DNA of 64,000 bases from Candidatus Altimarinota bacterium (GTDB lineage: Bacteria > Patescibacteriota > Gracilibacteria > UBA4473), in NCBI GenBank assembly GCA_021734395.1, contig JAIPJB010000001.1, positions 124,001-188,000 on the forward strand. Reading direction: 5' to 3'. The position numbers and the translations under genes were made by a program. The notes under the pieces are model-generated. The model saw nothing but the letters and a program-made list of their open reading frames with translations. It had not been told where the DNA came from and searched no databases. Below are positions 25,850-34,455 of the stretch, in pieces (position 1 is the stretch's first letter; every line of letters begins with the position of its first letter).

Positions 25850-26296
25850 TTATTGAACCGATTTGCTGGGAATAAATCCAGCATCTACCGCTTCCTGCTG
25901 GGTTTGAAAAAATCGCCGATGCTGTACCTCCACGCCTCGGGCAAAATAAGTGTCAGACGGATAAAATTTTCCGGTTTTCGCATTGCCGGTGTAAGGGAAT
26001 TTTTTATATTCTAGATCGTTCTCATCGGGAATCTGTCCCAAGGGAAGAGTAAATTCTCCCTGCTGCTCGATAAGATTTTCTTCAGCCCACAGGAGTCTTA
26101 CCGGACCGGAAATATCCCCATGAAGCTGATCACCCGAAACTCTGTGTAACCGAACAATTGATATTTCTGGCTGAATATCACGAATCACGGGCAGTGATTG
26201 TTGGGAAGAAAATTCTAATTGTCCCAATAAAAACCCGAAAAGAAGGCCTCCTCCCCCTATGACTGTCATCTGAATTTTGGCAGAAAAATCAGACAT
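25850..26296 (-). CDS. Membrane-anchored protein with degenerate Ada-like C-terminal motif
   Basis: 148 aa. One transmembrane helix near the N-terminus (TVIGGGGLLFGFLLG, about 11-25), then a probably extracytoplasmic beta-rich part (about 40-100). The C-terminal segment, about 105-146, YTGNAKTGKFYPSDTYF...RRFFQTQQEAVDAGFIPSKS, follows the pattern of the Ada-type metal-binding motif (a K-x-H/Y-x-P-x-C ... F-x-S-x-E-E-A-x-x-A-G-Y-x-P-C-x-x-C layout) but the metal-binding cysteines are missing (S at both visible positions). Overlaps the dprA stop by 8 bases, so probably co-transcribed. Function unknown. Confidence 0.55.
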   Translation of the reverse strand: MSDFSAKIQMTVIGGGGLLFGFLLGQLEFSSQQSLPVIRDIQPEISIVRLHRVSGDQLHGDISGPVRLLWAEENLIEQQGEFTLPLGQIPDENDLEYKKFPYTGNAKTGKFYPSDTYFARGVEVQHRRFFQTQQEAVDAGFIPSKSVQ

Positions 26297-27395
26297 TTTT
26301 TGAGTAGATTTGATTTCCTAGATTGCGTACTAATCCTTTCATTTCCATGAGGGAAATATTGGCGCTAATAACTGATCCTGGATGGGAGGATTTCCGAATC
26401 AGATCATTGATATGAACACGTGATTCCGTCCCAAAAAGACCAATGATTTCCGCTTCAATACCAGCAGAAGGAATCATCTGTGTTGTTTTTTTCTTCAGGG
26501 CTAATTTTTCTAGTCCCAGATGTTCCAGAATCTGCTGTCCTGATAATGCTGGATACACACCACTAGAAAGAATGAGCTGGTTTGTGCCGATAGAATTTTT
26601 TGCAAAGATATCTCCTGGAACCGCAAAAACATCTCGCCCTTGTTCCACAGCCATCTGAGCTGTAATCAGACTGCCAGATTTTTCTGCTGCTTCGATAATA
26701 ATTGTCGCTTTAGAAATCCCGGCAATAAGTCTATTTCGTACTGGGAAATACTCCGGTCGGGGCTTCACCCCAGGAAGATATTCTGACAAAAGCACGCCTT
26801 TTTTTTCGTTTAATAATTTTTCTGCGAATTGCTCATTTCCTGCGGGATATATATGATCAATTCCATTTCCCAGAACACAAATCGTTCGCGCCCCTCGCTC
26901 TACAGCAATCTTGTGAGCCAATGTATCAGCTCCTAGAGCCAATCCAGAAACGATAGTAATTCCCGCAGTGGCAATTTCTGAAACTATTTTTTCCAAAACT
27001 CTTTTTCCGTAGGAAGAGATATTTCTGGATCCGACAACTGAGATACAGGGGAAATCTTGAGAAAGAATGTTTCCCCGAAGAAAGAGGATTGCGGGAGGAC
27101 TTGAAATTTGCTGCAGTGAAAGTGGGAAATTTTCTTCTCCCAAAAGCAATATTTGCGCGCCGCACTTTTTGAATTGCGTAAATTCTTTTTCTGGAGAAAT
27201 TTTTCTCCGACAATCTAAAAACTGATCTATGCCGCGTTTGTCCATATCTGCGGCAAATAATTCTTTTTCGGAAGCCGTAAATATTCCCTTCCAGTTTGAT
27301 CCAAAACTTCTCTGTAATTTATGCAATCTCCGAGCCGTTAATCCCAGAGATCTGTGGACAGCCAGAAGATATGACTGCTGTTCAGAATCCATCAT
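26289..27395 (-). CDS. dprA: DNA-processing protein DprA
   Basis: 368 aa from ATG 27395 (MMDSEQQSYLLAVH); a longer start at 27440 overlaps the previous gene by 25 bases. DprA loads RecA on incoming single-stranded DNA in natural transformation. The N-terminal SAM-like region precedes the Rossmann fold: ISVVGSRNISSYGK, ITIVSGLALGADTLAHKIA, TICVLGNGIDHIYPAGN, EYFPVRNRLIAGISKATIII and GSLITAQMAVEQGRDVFAVPG. A C-terminal winged-helix domain (about 305-365) is present. comEC and pilus genes are not nearby. Follows the M24 peptidase gene by about 20 bases. Confidence 0.95.
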   Translation of the reverse strand: MMDSEQQSYLLAVHRSLGLTARRLHKLQRSFGSNWKGIFTASEKELFAADMDKRGIDQFLDCRRKISPEKEFTQFKKCGAQILLLGEENFPLSLQQISSPPAILFLRGNILSQDFPCISVVGSRNISSYGKRVLEKIVSEIATAGITIVSGLALGADTLAHKIAVERGARTICVLGNGIDHIYPAGNEQFAEKLLNEKKGVLLSEYLPGVKPRPEYFPVRNRLIAGISKATIIIEAAEKSGSLITAQMAVEQGRDVFAVPGDIFAKNSIGTNQLILSSGVYPALSGQQILEHLGLEKLALKKKTTQMIPSAGIEAEIIGLFGTESRVHINDLIRKSSHPGSVISANISLMEMKGLVRNLGNQIYSKNV

Positions 27396-27415
27396 TCCTG
27401 AGTATAGCCTGATCT

Positions 27416-28144
27416 TCAGAGAATGAGCAAATCTTTGCAAGCTTGGGAGAGAATTTCTGGGCCATCTTTTCTCACCACAAAAATATCTTCGATCCGAATA
27501 CCGAATTTTCTCGGATAATATACCCCCGGCTCACAGGTGAGAACCATTCCTTCCTGTAAATTTAAGACCGGTCTTTGCGAAGACTGGTCTTTTGATTTGG
27601 AACGAGTTTTTTGAGACATAATCTTCGGATCTTCATGTACTTCCTTCCCAATTCCATGGCCGAGCGAATGAATGAAATATATTTCATCTTCACCCAATCG
27701 GTCACGCACAAATCGATCTATTTGTGAGCCCTCAGTTCCTGCTCGAAACCGAAGAAGTGCTTCCTCATGAATCCGGAGAACCTTTTCATATTTCTCTCGA
27801 AATTCAGTCGTTGGTTCCCCCAAGCAAAACATGCGCGTACAGTCAGAACACCAGCCATCATATTTCGCCCCACAATCGATAAGAATCGCATCATGAAGTC
27901 GAAGTTCTCTTTGGGATGGAATGTGATGAGGCTCTGCTGCCCCTTCACCAAAAGCCACAATAAGAGGAAAGGCGAGTTCAAATTTTCCGTCGGCACGTAT
28001 CGTCTTTTCTAGTTTCTGCGCTATTTCTTTTTCGGTCACCCCTTCGCGCAACCAGCTTGGAATCTGTTTCGTCAAAATTTCATCAATATGACTCTGAGCC
28101 TGCTGTATTTTTTGGATTTCCGAAGCAGATTTTATGAGATTCAT
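27416..28144 (-). CDS. M24-family metallopeptidase (Xaa-Pro aminopeptidase-like)
   Basis: 242 aa, catalytic domain only. The metal-binding residues are visible: two Asp in LIDCGAKYDGWCSDCTRMF (about 89-107), His in HSLGHGIGKEVHEDP (about 160-174), and Glu in CEPGVYY and IRIEDIFVV. This pattern is that of Xaa-Pro dipeptidase-type M24 enzymes; the classical N-terminal creatinase domain is missing, and a true methionine aminopeptidase is encoded at 39832. Residues about 177-193 (KTRSKSKDQSSQRPV) form an extra loop encoded by a 28-bp hairpin sequence. Likely co-transcribed with dprA. Confidence 0.85.
   Translation of the reverse strand: MNLIKSASEIQKIQQAQSHIDEILTKQIPSWLREGVTEKEIAQKLEKTIRADGKFELAFPLIVAFGEGAAEPHHIPSQRELRLHDAILIDCGAKYDGWCSDCTRMFCLGEPTTEFREKYEKVLRIHEEALLRFRAGTEGSQIDRFVRDRLGEDEIYFIHSLGHGIGKEVHEDPKIMSQKTRSKSKDQSSQRPVLNLQEGMVLTCEPGVYYPRKFGIRIEDIFVVRKDGPEILSQACKDLLIL
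27564..27591. repeat. In-frame 28-bp hairpin sequence within the M24 peptidase gene
   Basis: Arms AAGACCGGTCTT (27564-27575) and AAGACTGGTCTT (27580-27591) pair over 12 bp with one wobble around a TGCG loop. They encode most of a basic, serine-rich loop between the HEDP and NLQEGM motifs where the family normally has a short turn. It resembles an inserted palindromic element; no second copy is seen in the window. Confidence 0.6.
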
Positions 28145-28230
28145 TGTCTCTTATTAGCATGCAGAATATACTCCAGCATCTTCCGTATAGAACAATACAA
28201 ATGGCTTGGAGGCGATAAGGGTGTCAAATT

Positions 28231-29535
28231 CTACAACTTGTCGTAATCATGCATTACCAGCTGCGAATTGATGCGGCGAACAATATCCAGCACCACGCCC
28301 ACAACGATAATCATTCCGGCTCCAGAAATAAAGAGAGAAATCGCGTTCGCCCCTCCTGAAATCCAACTCTGGAACATCAATGGCACCACAGCAACCAAGG
28401 CCAAGAAAACCCCACCCCAGAAACACAAGCGGTTGCTCGTTTCGTCGAGAAACTTTTCGGTTTCTGCTCCTGGTCGATATCCTGGAATAAATCCTCCCCG
28501 TTTTTGAATATTCTCGGCTACTTTTTTGGGTTCAAAAACAATCGAAACATAAAAGTAGGTAAAAGCGAAAATAAGCCCTGCATAAAAGATATTATACCAA
28601 AGCGTAGGACTTCCTGGGTTCAAATATCGCAGCGAGAAATCCGCAATTTTTTGGAGCGTTTCTGAGCGAGCCTGCGAGAAAAATTGAGCCAGAATAGAGG
28701 GCATACTCACCAAAGAAACCGCAAAGATGATCGGAATCATTCCGGCCTGGTTGATCTTCATGGGCAAAAATGATTTCTGTTGTGCTCCACTTTTTCGAGT
28801 CGCATATACGACTGGGACGCGCCGATCCGCTTCGGAGACATAGACGATAAATATCGTGAGAGCCAATGTTGCAATAATAAGCCCCAAGAGAACTGGTAAC
28901 TCTGCCGCCTGAAAAGCCGCGGCTATCTGGCGAGGCACCGTCGCCACGATACCGGCAAAAATCAGAATAGAAATTCCATTTCCCATTCCTTTTTCATTGA
29001 TTAATTCTCCGATCCACATCAAGAAAACCGTTCCCGCTGTCACGGTCAGCATCATGGGAAGCACGACCGCCGGATCAGACGTGTCCACAATCGCTCCTCC
29101 GGGGGAAAAACGATTGATAAGCATCATCATCCCGTAACTCTGTACGAAAGCCAAGGGGACTGTCAGCAATCGCGTATACTGGTTGATTTTCTTCTGCCCT
29201 GCCTCTCCTTCTTTTTTGAGATTTTCCAGAGAAGGGACGATAACACCCAAAAGCTGCATAATAATCGAAGCATTAATGTAGGGAGTCAGTCCCATTAAGA
29301 CAATGGAAAAGCGCTCCATCGCCCCACCTGTCAAGAGCGAAAGCACCGCCAGGGAAGATCCCTGTCCGCGGCTGGCCTGCTCCATAATCAGACGAATTTT
29401 ATCGACATCTGCTCCGGGAATCGTCACGTGAGCAGCAAATCGAAAAACCACCAGCATCGCCAGTGTAAAGAGTATTTTGTCACGAAGACTTTTGGTCTTC
29501 CATATCTGTCTGAGTGTCGTAAAAAGTTTGTCCAT
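28231..29535 (-). CDS. secY: Protein translocase subunit SecY
   Basis: 434 aa, ten membrane helices. SecY is the channel of the Sec translocon. Typical segments: HVTIPGADVDKI near residue 35, LGLTPYINASIIMQLL-like block (written MGLTPYINASIIMQLLG, about 81-97), GMGNGISILIFAGIV (about 185-199), the basic cytoplasmic loop EADRRVPVVYATRK, KINQAGMIPIIFAVSL and YRPGAETEKFLDE. It is displaced from its usual place after rplO and lies on the opposite strand, with the M24 gene downstream. secE and secG are not in the window. Confidence 0.97.
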   Translation of the reverse strand: MDKLFTTLRQIWKTKSLRDKILFTLAMLVVFRFAAHVTIPGADVDKIRLIMEQASRGQGSSLAVLSLLTGGAMERFSIVLMGLTPYINASIIMQLLGVIVPSLENLKKEGEAGQKKINQYTRLLTVPLAFVQSYGMMMLINRFSPGGAIVDTSDPAVVLPMMLTVTAGTVFLMWIGELINEKGMGNGISILIFAGIVATVPRQIAAAFQAAELPVLLGLIIATLALTIFIVYVSEADRRVPVVYATRKSGAQQKSFLPMKINQAGMIPIIFAVSLVSMPSILAQFFSQARSETLQKIADFSLRYLNPGSPTLWYNIFYAGLIFAFTYFYVSIVFEPKKVAENIQKRGGFIPGYRPGAETEKFLDETSNRLCFWGGVFLALVAVVPLMFQSWISGGANAISLFISGAGMIIVVGVVLDIVRRINSQLVMHDYDKL

Positions 29536-29589
29536 ATCCTGCGTCTACAAAACGCGTCAACTGTACAAACTTTCTCTTTTTTGGCAAGT

Positions 29590-30597
29590 TTATTTGTCCG
29601 AAAACACGACTTTCGGATTTTGAGGAACAGGAACAACGAGTGCTTTGTCGGGATCAGAAAGAGAAAAATATTGCGATAATAGCTTTTCCCATTCTTTTTT
29701 GTGAGGAAATTCTCGCATCTCAAATTCTTTCCCAGAGACAAATTCCATACTTCCAAATTCCTGAAGCACCTTTTCTTGGTTTTTCATCTGGCGGATTAAG
29801 GCAGGAACAATACGAGAATAAGAAACCGGACGTAAAAGCGGAGTCGTGCGATTGTTTCGGTGCTTTCGTAAAAAAAGCTCGAGCAAACTGCCCTTCATGG
29901 GTTTTCGGAAATGTTCTTCGACCAAATAATCATTGTAGGTGTACGTGCTTCCTGGCAAAAGCTCAATATCCAAACGGATTCTCTTTTTCAGAAATTCTCT
30001 TTCGAAATCATGGATTTGTCCGTGTTCCGCGACTAAAATCTGTTCGATTGTCTGAGGCGACGTCGTTGTGTTTTGAATAGTGAACGATGTCCGTCCTGCG
30101 AGGAAAGCAACATGTGTTTGGGGAAGCCATTCTGGATGAGAAGCAACCACTTCTTTGTAACCAGAAAAATGATAGAGAAATCCTAAAACTCCAATCGGAT
30201 GTTCGTCATTATCGAGAAGATTATAGAGTTTTTCGAAGTGATCGATTCGATCGGTATAGTGATACAAAGAAAAATTATTACTTCGATCAAACTGATCCTC
30301 TTTTAGTTGCCATACCAGATCCAAAAATTCTTTATTTTCGGGTTTTAATTGGAGCGTCCAAGCACTTCCAAACATCATTTTCCCAAATCGCGCTAAAAAA
30401 AGTCGATTCACAAATTTTGCGCATTCATTGCTATTTTCAGAGACTGATTCTGATGCTTTTTCAAAAAAACTCTGATATCGAGAATGGGAAAGGGGCACCT
30501 GAATAGGAATTTCTGATTCAAGGGAGGGGATTTCCGGGAAAGACGAAGCTGGAGTCGAAAAGGCGATCTGAAGGGCAAAGAGAGATGTTATCATCAT
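29590..30597 (-). CDS. Secreted hypothetical protein with Cys/His residues
   Basis: About 335 aa from ATG 30597 (MMITSLFALQIAFSTPASS, a signal peptide). Start chosen because a promoter (TTGACT, 17 bp, TATTAT) ends only 4 bases before it, making an ATG at 30612 impossible and the mRNA leaderless. No family recognised. NECAKFVNRLF (about residues 57-67) and a later QTHVAFLAGRTSF have the Cys-helix then His-strand look of papain-like NlpC/P60 or CHAP hydrolases, but this is a weak inference. Many aromatic residues and a P-rich C-terminus (ALVVPVPQNPKVV). Downstream of it lies secY, 54 bases away. Confidence 0.6.
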   Translation of the reverse strand: MMITSLFALQIAFSTPASSFPEIPSLESEIPIQVPLSHSRYQSFFEKASESVSENSNECAKFVNRLFLARFGKMMFGSAWTLQLKPENKEFLDLVWQLKEDQFDRSNNFSLYHYTDRIDHFEKLYNLLDNDEHPIGVLGFLYHFSGYKEVVASHPEWLPQTHVAFLAGRTSFTIQNTTTSPQTIEQILVAEHGQIHDFEREFLKKRIRLDIELLPGSTYTYNDYLVEEHFRKPMKGSLLELFLRKHRNNRTTPLLRPVSYSRIVPALIRQMKNQEKVLQEFGSMEFVSGKEFEMREFPHKKEWEKLLSQYFSLSDPDKALVVPVPQNPKVVFSDK

Positions 30598-30600
30598 TTT

Positions 30601-30629
30601 ATAATAACACATACTTCTTTGTAAGTCAA
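30601..30629 (-). promoter_or_regulatory. Promoter of the secreted hypothetical gene (leaderless)
   Basis: On the minus strand: TTGACT at 30629-30624, a 17-bp spacer and TATTAT at 30606-30601. The expected transcription start coincides with the ATG at 30597/30594. Confidence 0.65.
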
Positions 30630-30667
30630 CGGCCTCAAAAGAAAAACAAAAATCCTCTTAAAATTAT

Positions 30668-30703
30668 TTGACAGACCCTTTTTATTTGCTATATTCCGCC
30701 GGC
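30668..30703 (+). promoter_or_regulatory. 16S rRNA promoter with GC-rich discriminator
   Basis: TTGACA (30668-30673), a 16-bp spacer, TATATT (30690-30695), discriminator CCGCCGGC (30696-30703). The best consensus match of the growth-type promoters in this window and placed about 240 bases before mature 16S. Confidence 0.85.
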
Positions 30704-30941
30704 TTTCTTCTTTATCGGAAGAAGCGTGATAGAGCTCTTTTTCATTTCGAACGCATATACAAGTCAATTAAAAATCGTTAATTCCTTTGATAACAGTGCC
30801 CTTCGGGGCACATCAATTTGAAATTTATAACTCTCTTTTTCAGAGAGTTCACTTCGACTGAGAGCAAACTTGTCTGCCGAAAGGCAGGTGCTGGTTCGCC
30901 AGTGATGGTTTGCTTTTGGTCAAGATACAATCAAGTTCTTT
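30704..30941 (+). other. 16S rRNA leader with processing stem and tetraloop hairpins
   Basis: TTCGAACGCATA (30746-30757) is exactly complementary to TATGCGTTCGAA in the trailer (32527-32538), extended by three pairs; this is the expected pre-16S processing stem for RNase III-type cleavage. Between it and the mature 5' end are hairpins: GTGCCC-TTCG-GGGCAC (30796-30811); AACTCTC/GAGAGTT; and a branched element closed by GCAAAC/GTTTGC (30864-30913) holding CTGCC-GAAA-GGCAG and CTGG-TTCG-CCAG. No gene. Confidence 0.75.
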
Positions 30942-32421
<1,480 letters not shown>

Positions 32422-32562
32422 TCTAGAGGCGATTCAGAGGTATTTGAGTTCTTTCCTTTGAACTCAAAAGAAGCGTGAGCAGGGTGAACGATTTCCCTCT
32501 CTCGTGTAAAAGCCCTCAACAGGTCGTATGCGTTCGAAGTGAAAGGGAGTTTAGCGTACAAA

Positions 32563-32584
32563 AAGAACACAAGTGTTCTTTTTT
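32563..32584 (+). terminator. Terminator of the 16S transcript
   Basis: AAGAACA/TGTTCTT stem with a four-base loop (32563-32580) followed by a run of T to 32584. It lies 25 bases after the trailer arm of the processing stem, so the 16S gene is transcribed alone. Confidence 0.85.
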
Positions 32585-32645
32585 ATGGTAAACGAACTGT
32601 ACACTCACGTAGTTAGTGAAAGGGAGTTTTTTCGTATTCAATTTT

Positions 32646-32742
32646 TCCCTCCCTCTTTGTTAAAGAGGGAGTTGGGGGGAGATTTTTTTAAAAATATTTA
32701 AATCCCCCTTTCGTTCCCCCTTTTTCTAAGGGGGAGGAATAT
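32646..32742. repeat. Paired-hairpin repeat (CCCTCTTT/AAAGAGGG and CCCCCTT/AAGGGGG)
   Basis: Two hairpins, TCCCTCTTT-GTT-AAAGAGGGA (32650-32670) and CCCCCTT-TTTCT-AAGGGGG (about 32716-32734), separated by a T/A-rich link, with TTGGGGGGAGATT and AATCCCCC also complementary. The look is of a non-autonomous mobile element. A related fragment (CCCTCCCTCTTTGTGAAAGGG) is at about 63399-63420. No coding potential. Confidence 0.65.
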
Positions 32743-32776
32743 CAAAACATTTAAAGCTCTCTCATGACTTAATATT

Positions 32777-32800
32777 GTCATTCCCGACCTGATCGGGAAT
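32777..32800. repeat. Fragment of the GTCAT repeat family
   Basis: GTCA followed by TTCCCGA-CCTGA-TCGGGAA: one hairpin arm of the GTCAT...ATGAC family described at 60987 and elsewhere. The rest of the unit is missing. The surrounding 32585-32998 holds no gene. Confidence 0.6.
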
Positions 32801-32907
32801 TTATATTATTGACATTTTTACAAAAAAATGATAATGATTTATTTGTGTTCTCCGTTTTCAATTTGAAATATGAGAACCTGATCTTTGAAGTCGCGGAATG
32901 ATGAACG

Positions 32908-32959
32908 GTTTTAGAGCGATGAGTATTTTTTTAGTAAAAAATATTTTTTGCTCTAAAAC
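32908..32959. repeat. Nested inverted repeat upstream of the small gene at 32999
   Basis: Outer arms GTTTTAGAGC (32908-32917) and GCTCTAAAAC (32950-32959), inner arms TATTTTTT (32924-32931) and AAAAAATA (32936-32943) with a TAGT loop. It would fold into a long interrupted hairpin just before the start region of the next gene: an operator, transcript stabiliser or leader structure are all possible. Confidence 0.6.
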
Positions 32960-32998
32960 AAATTAAATTCACAATCACAAAATACATAGAGGTATGAA

Positions 32999-33352
32999 AT
33001 GAAAAATCAACTTATTGTCGCCCAAAGCAAGCAGAATCCTAACGCAGGGTTAAAAATTTTTTCGGCTGCTGTTCATGAAGACGGAACTGCCGAATCAAGC
33101 GGGCATACGTTTAAAAGAGGAGAGTGGCAAGAATTAAAGAGTTTCGTTCGTATGAAACTACGAACGAAAAATCTAGAACTTGTGGTAGACAAAAATGACG
33201 AACTTTTTGTCAAACTGCCACTAAAAAACGAAGAGCCCACAATTCCGGAATTCAATCCGGAAAAGTTGGACTTAAAAAATATAGTAAACATTAGTAATGT
33301 TTACATAGAAAAAGGGGCTATTGTAATAGCCCTTGAACTAAAAAAACCATAA
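32999..33352 (+). CDS. Hypothetical 117-aa protein
   Basis: Not recognised. A mixed alpha/beta, lysine-rich protein without signal peptide or membrane helix (MKNQLIVAQSKQNPNAG..., KLRTKNLELVVDKNDELFVKL, ending IVIALELKKP). GAGG lies 6 bases before the ATG. It is flanked by a nested inverted repeat upstream and its own terminator downstream, so it is a single-gene unit. AT-rich; it lies in the repeat-rich zone after 16S, which suggests acquired DNA. Confidence 0.55.
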   Translation: MKNQLIVAQSKQNPNAGLKIFSAAVHEDGTAESSGHTFKRGEWQELKSFVRMKLRTKNLELVVDKNDELFVKLPLKNEEPTIPEFNPEKLDLKNIVNISNVYIEKGAIVIALELKKP

Positions 33353-33358
33353 AAAAAG

Positions 33359-33398
33359 ATTGTGAAGCTTTTTCATTATTCCGCGCTTCACAATTTTT
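33359..33398 (+). terminator. Rho-independent terminator after the 117-aa gene
   Basis: ATTGTGAAGC (33359-33368) pairs with GCTTCACAAT (33385-33394), followed by a T-run. Ten perfect pairs, 16-base loop. Confidence 0.8.
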
Positions 33399-33433
33399 AA
33401 TCCACACTTACATTCGTAAGAGAATTTTTTGTA

Positions 33434-33455
33434 GGGAACAACGATCGTTGTTCCC
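33434..33455. repeat. 22-bp perfect palindrome GGGAACAACGA/TCGTTGTTCCC
   Basis: Perfect self-complementary 22-mer preceded by GTA and followed by TCCGTTTTTA. Same general shape as the GTAGAGACG...CGTCTCTAC palindrome (GTAG plus purine-rich arm). It may act as a second terminator. The remaining 33456-33611 is AT-rich and holds a TTGACA at about 33501 with no clear -10 at normal spacing. Confidence 0.65.
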
Positions 33456-33623
33456 TCCGTTTTTACAATCCTCATTACAATCAAAAATATTGACAAATTA
33501 ATAAATTTATAATATTAGAATGTCGTGCTTTTCTCCTTATCTAAAAGGAAATTTAGAGAGAAAGGTCGTTCTTTTTGGCAGCGAAAATCAATATTCTTCT
33601 CAACAATATAAATGGAGGTAGCC

Positions 33624-33863
33624 ATGAAAAATGGTTTCAATCCTTTGGTCGATCTTATCGACGATGAGACGTACCAAATCCTTTCCCAGCTCGGTCTCTT
33701 AAACGAAATAAAAGTAAGAGACTACAGCATCCAGAAAGAATTTAGAGCTCTCCGAAAGAAAAAAATAAGTGCTGGAGATGCTATAGAACAGATAAGAAAT
33801 GAATACCCGTATTTGCAGTTCGATACGATTCGAAAAATTGTATATACCCCGAACGGGAATTGA
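33624..33863 (+). CDS. Hypothetical 79-aa protein
   Basis: Start ATG 33624 (MKNGFNPLVDLIDDETYQIL), fixed by GGAGG at 33614-33618, a 5-base spacing, and rare in this window. Small, charged, probably helical protein (KEFRALRKKKISAGDAIEQIRNEYPYLQFDTIRKIVY); no membrane segment. The pattern of two or three helices with basic patches could fit a nucleic-acid-binding protein but no family is recognised. Followed at once by a terminator; monocistronic. Confidence 0.6.
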   Translation: MKNGFNPLVDLIDDETYQILSQLGLLNEIKVRDYSIQKEFRALRKKKISAGDAIEQIRNEYPYLQFDTIRKIVYTPNGN

Positions 33864-33881
33864 TTTCGCTTTCAAAAACGA

Positions 33882-33912
33882 AAACCCTCCGCCTGAGGTG
33901 GAGGGTTTCTTT
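33882..33912 (+). terminator. Rho-independent terminator after the 79-aa gene
   Basis: AAACCCTCCGCC (33882-33893), loop TGA, GGTGGAGGGTTT (33897-33908), then CTTT. A strong 12-pair stem. Confidence 0.8.
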
Positions 33913-34130
33913 GTATGTGTTTCGGACCAAAATGCCGTGAATTCCTGAATCGATTTTTCCTCGCTTGTGCAAGGTGGGTTCCGCCTCGACCATCCCACGG
34001 GAAGACCGAAGGTGAGGTCCCTTTTATCGATGATTAGGAGAAAAAGAGCCAGAAATTACACGTACATTTCAGTACATCTTTATTTTGTAATCCGAACAAC
34101 TATTGTGGTCAAGAAAATTGCCTTTCCCTG
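33913..34130. other. Unassigned intergenic segment
   Basis: About 220 bases with no convincing gene. The part 33968-34022 can form short stems (GTGGG/CCCAC, GACC/GGTC) and is more GC-rich than its surroundings. No tRNA, SRP RNA or tmRNA pattern was found. Confidence 0.4.
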
Positions 34131-34159
34131 TTTTCAAAAATATTGTGGAGTTGTACAAT
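34131..34159 (+). promoter_or_regulatory. Promoter for the small membrane protein at 34168
   Basis: TTTTCA (34131-34136), a 17-bp spacer, TACAAT (34154-34159). The expected start is within a base or two of ATG 34168, implying a leaderless message. Confidence 0.55.
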
Positions 34160-34167
34160 ATCGATCG

Positions 34168-34428
34168 ATGAAGAAAAAAGTGAAGCAGAAACTCGGTGGT
34201 TTATCTCTGCGCTGGGATCGAGGATTTATCCGCAATCTGATCATTGTTATCGGAGTTGTGGGTGTCTGGCGTGGGATTTGGGATCTCATGGATTCTTACT
34301 TTTTCCCGGGAAATCAACTCCTCAGTGATATACTTTCTATTCTTCTTGGTCTCGCACTGTTGTACTTACCGGACGGGTCATGGCATCAGTTGGGCGACTG
34401 TCATCACGAAGAAGATGACAGGAAATGA
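34168..34428 (+). CDS. Small two-helix membrane protein
   Basis: 86 aa from ATG 34168 (MKKKVKQKLGGLSLRWDRG), chosen from the promoter position; the frame is open 200 bases further upstream but without coding character. Two hydrophobic segments (FIRNLIIVIGVVGVWRGIWDLM, about 21-42; LLSDILSILLGLALLYL, about 50-67) are followed by a His/Glu-rich tail (DGSWHQLGDCHHEEDD). The tail could bind metal. Not recognised. It is followed by a GTCAT-family repeat. Confidence 0.55.
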   Translation: MKKKVKQKLGGLSLRWDRGFIRNLIIVIGVVGVWRGIWDLMDSYFFPGNQLLSDILSILLGLALLYLPDGSWHQLGDCHHEEDDRK

Positions 34429-34455
34429 CTTTTGTCTACAATGTCCGCGCATTCT

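Noticed and set aside
32908-32959. GTTTTAGAGC arms resembling the start of type II CRISPR repeats
   Set aside because: Only one inverted pair exists, there is no direct-repeat/spacer array and no cas gene in the window; it is a single hairpin.
33968-34022. SRP (4.5S) RNA candidate in the GC-richer patch
   Set aside because: No GGAAGCAG-type SRP loop or long hairpin; stems are short and inconsistent.
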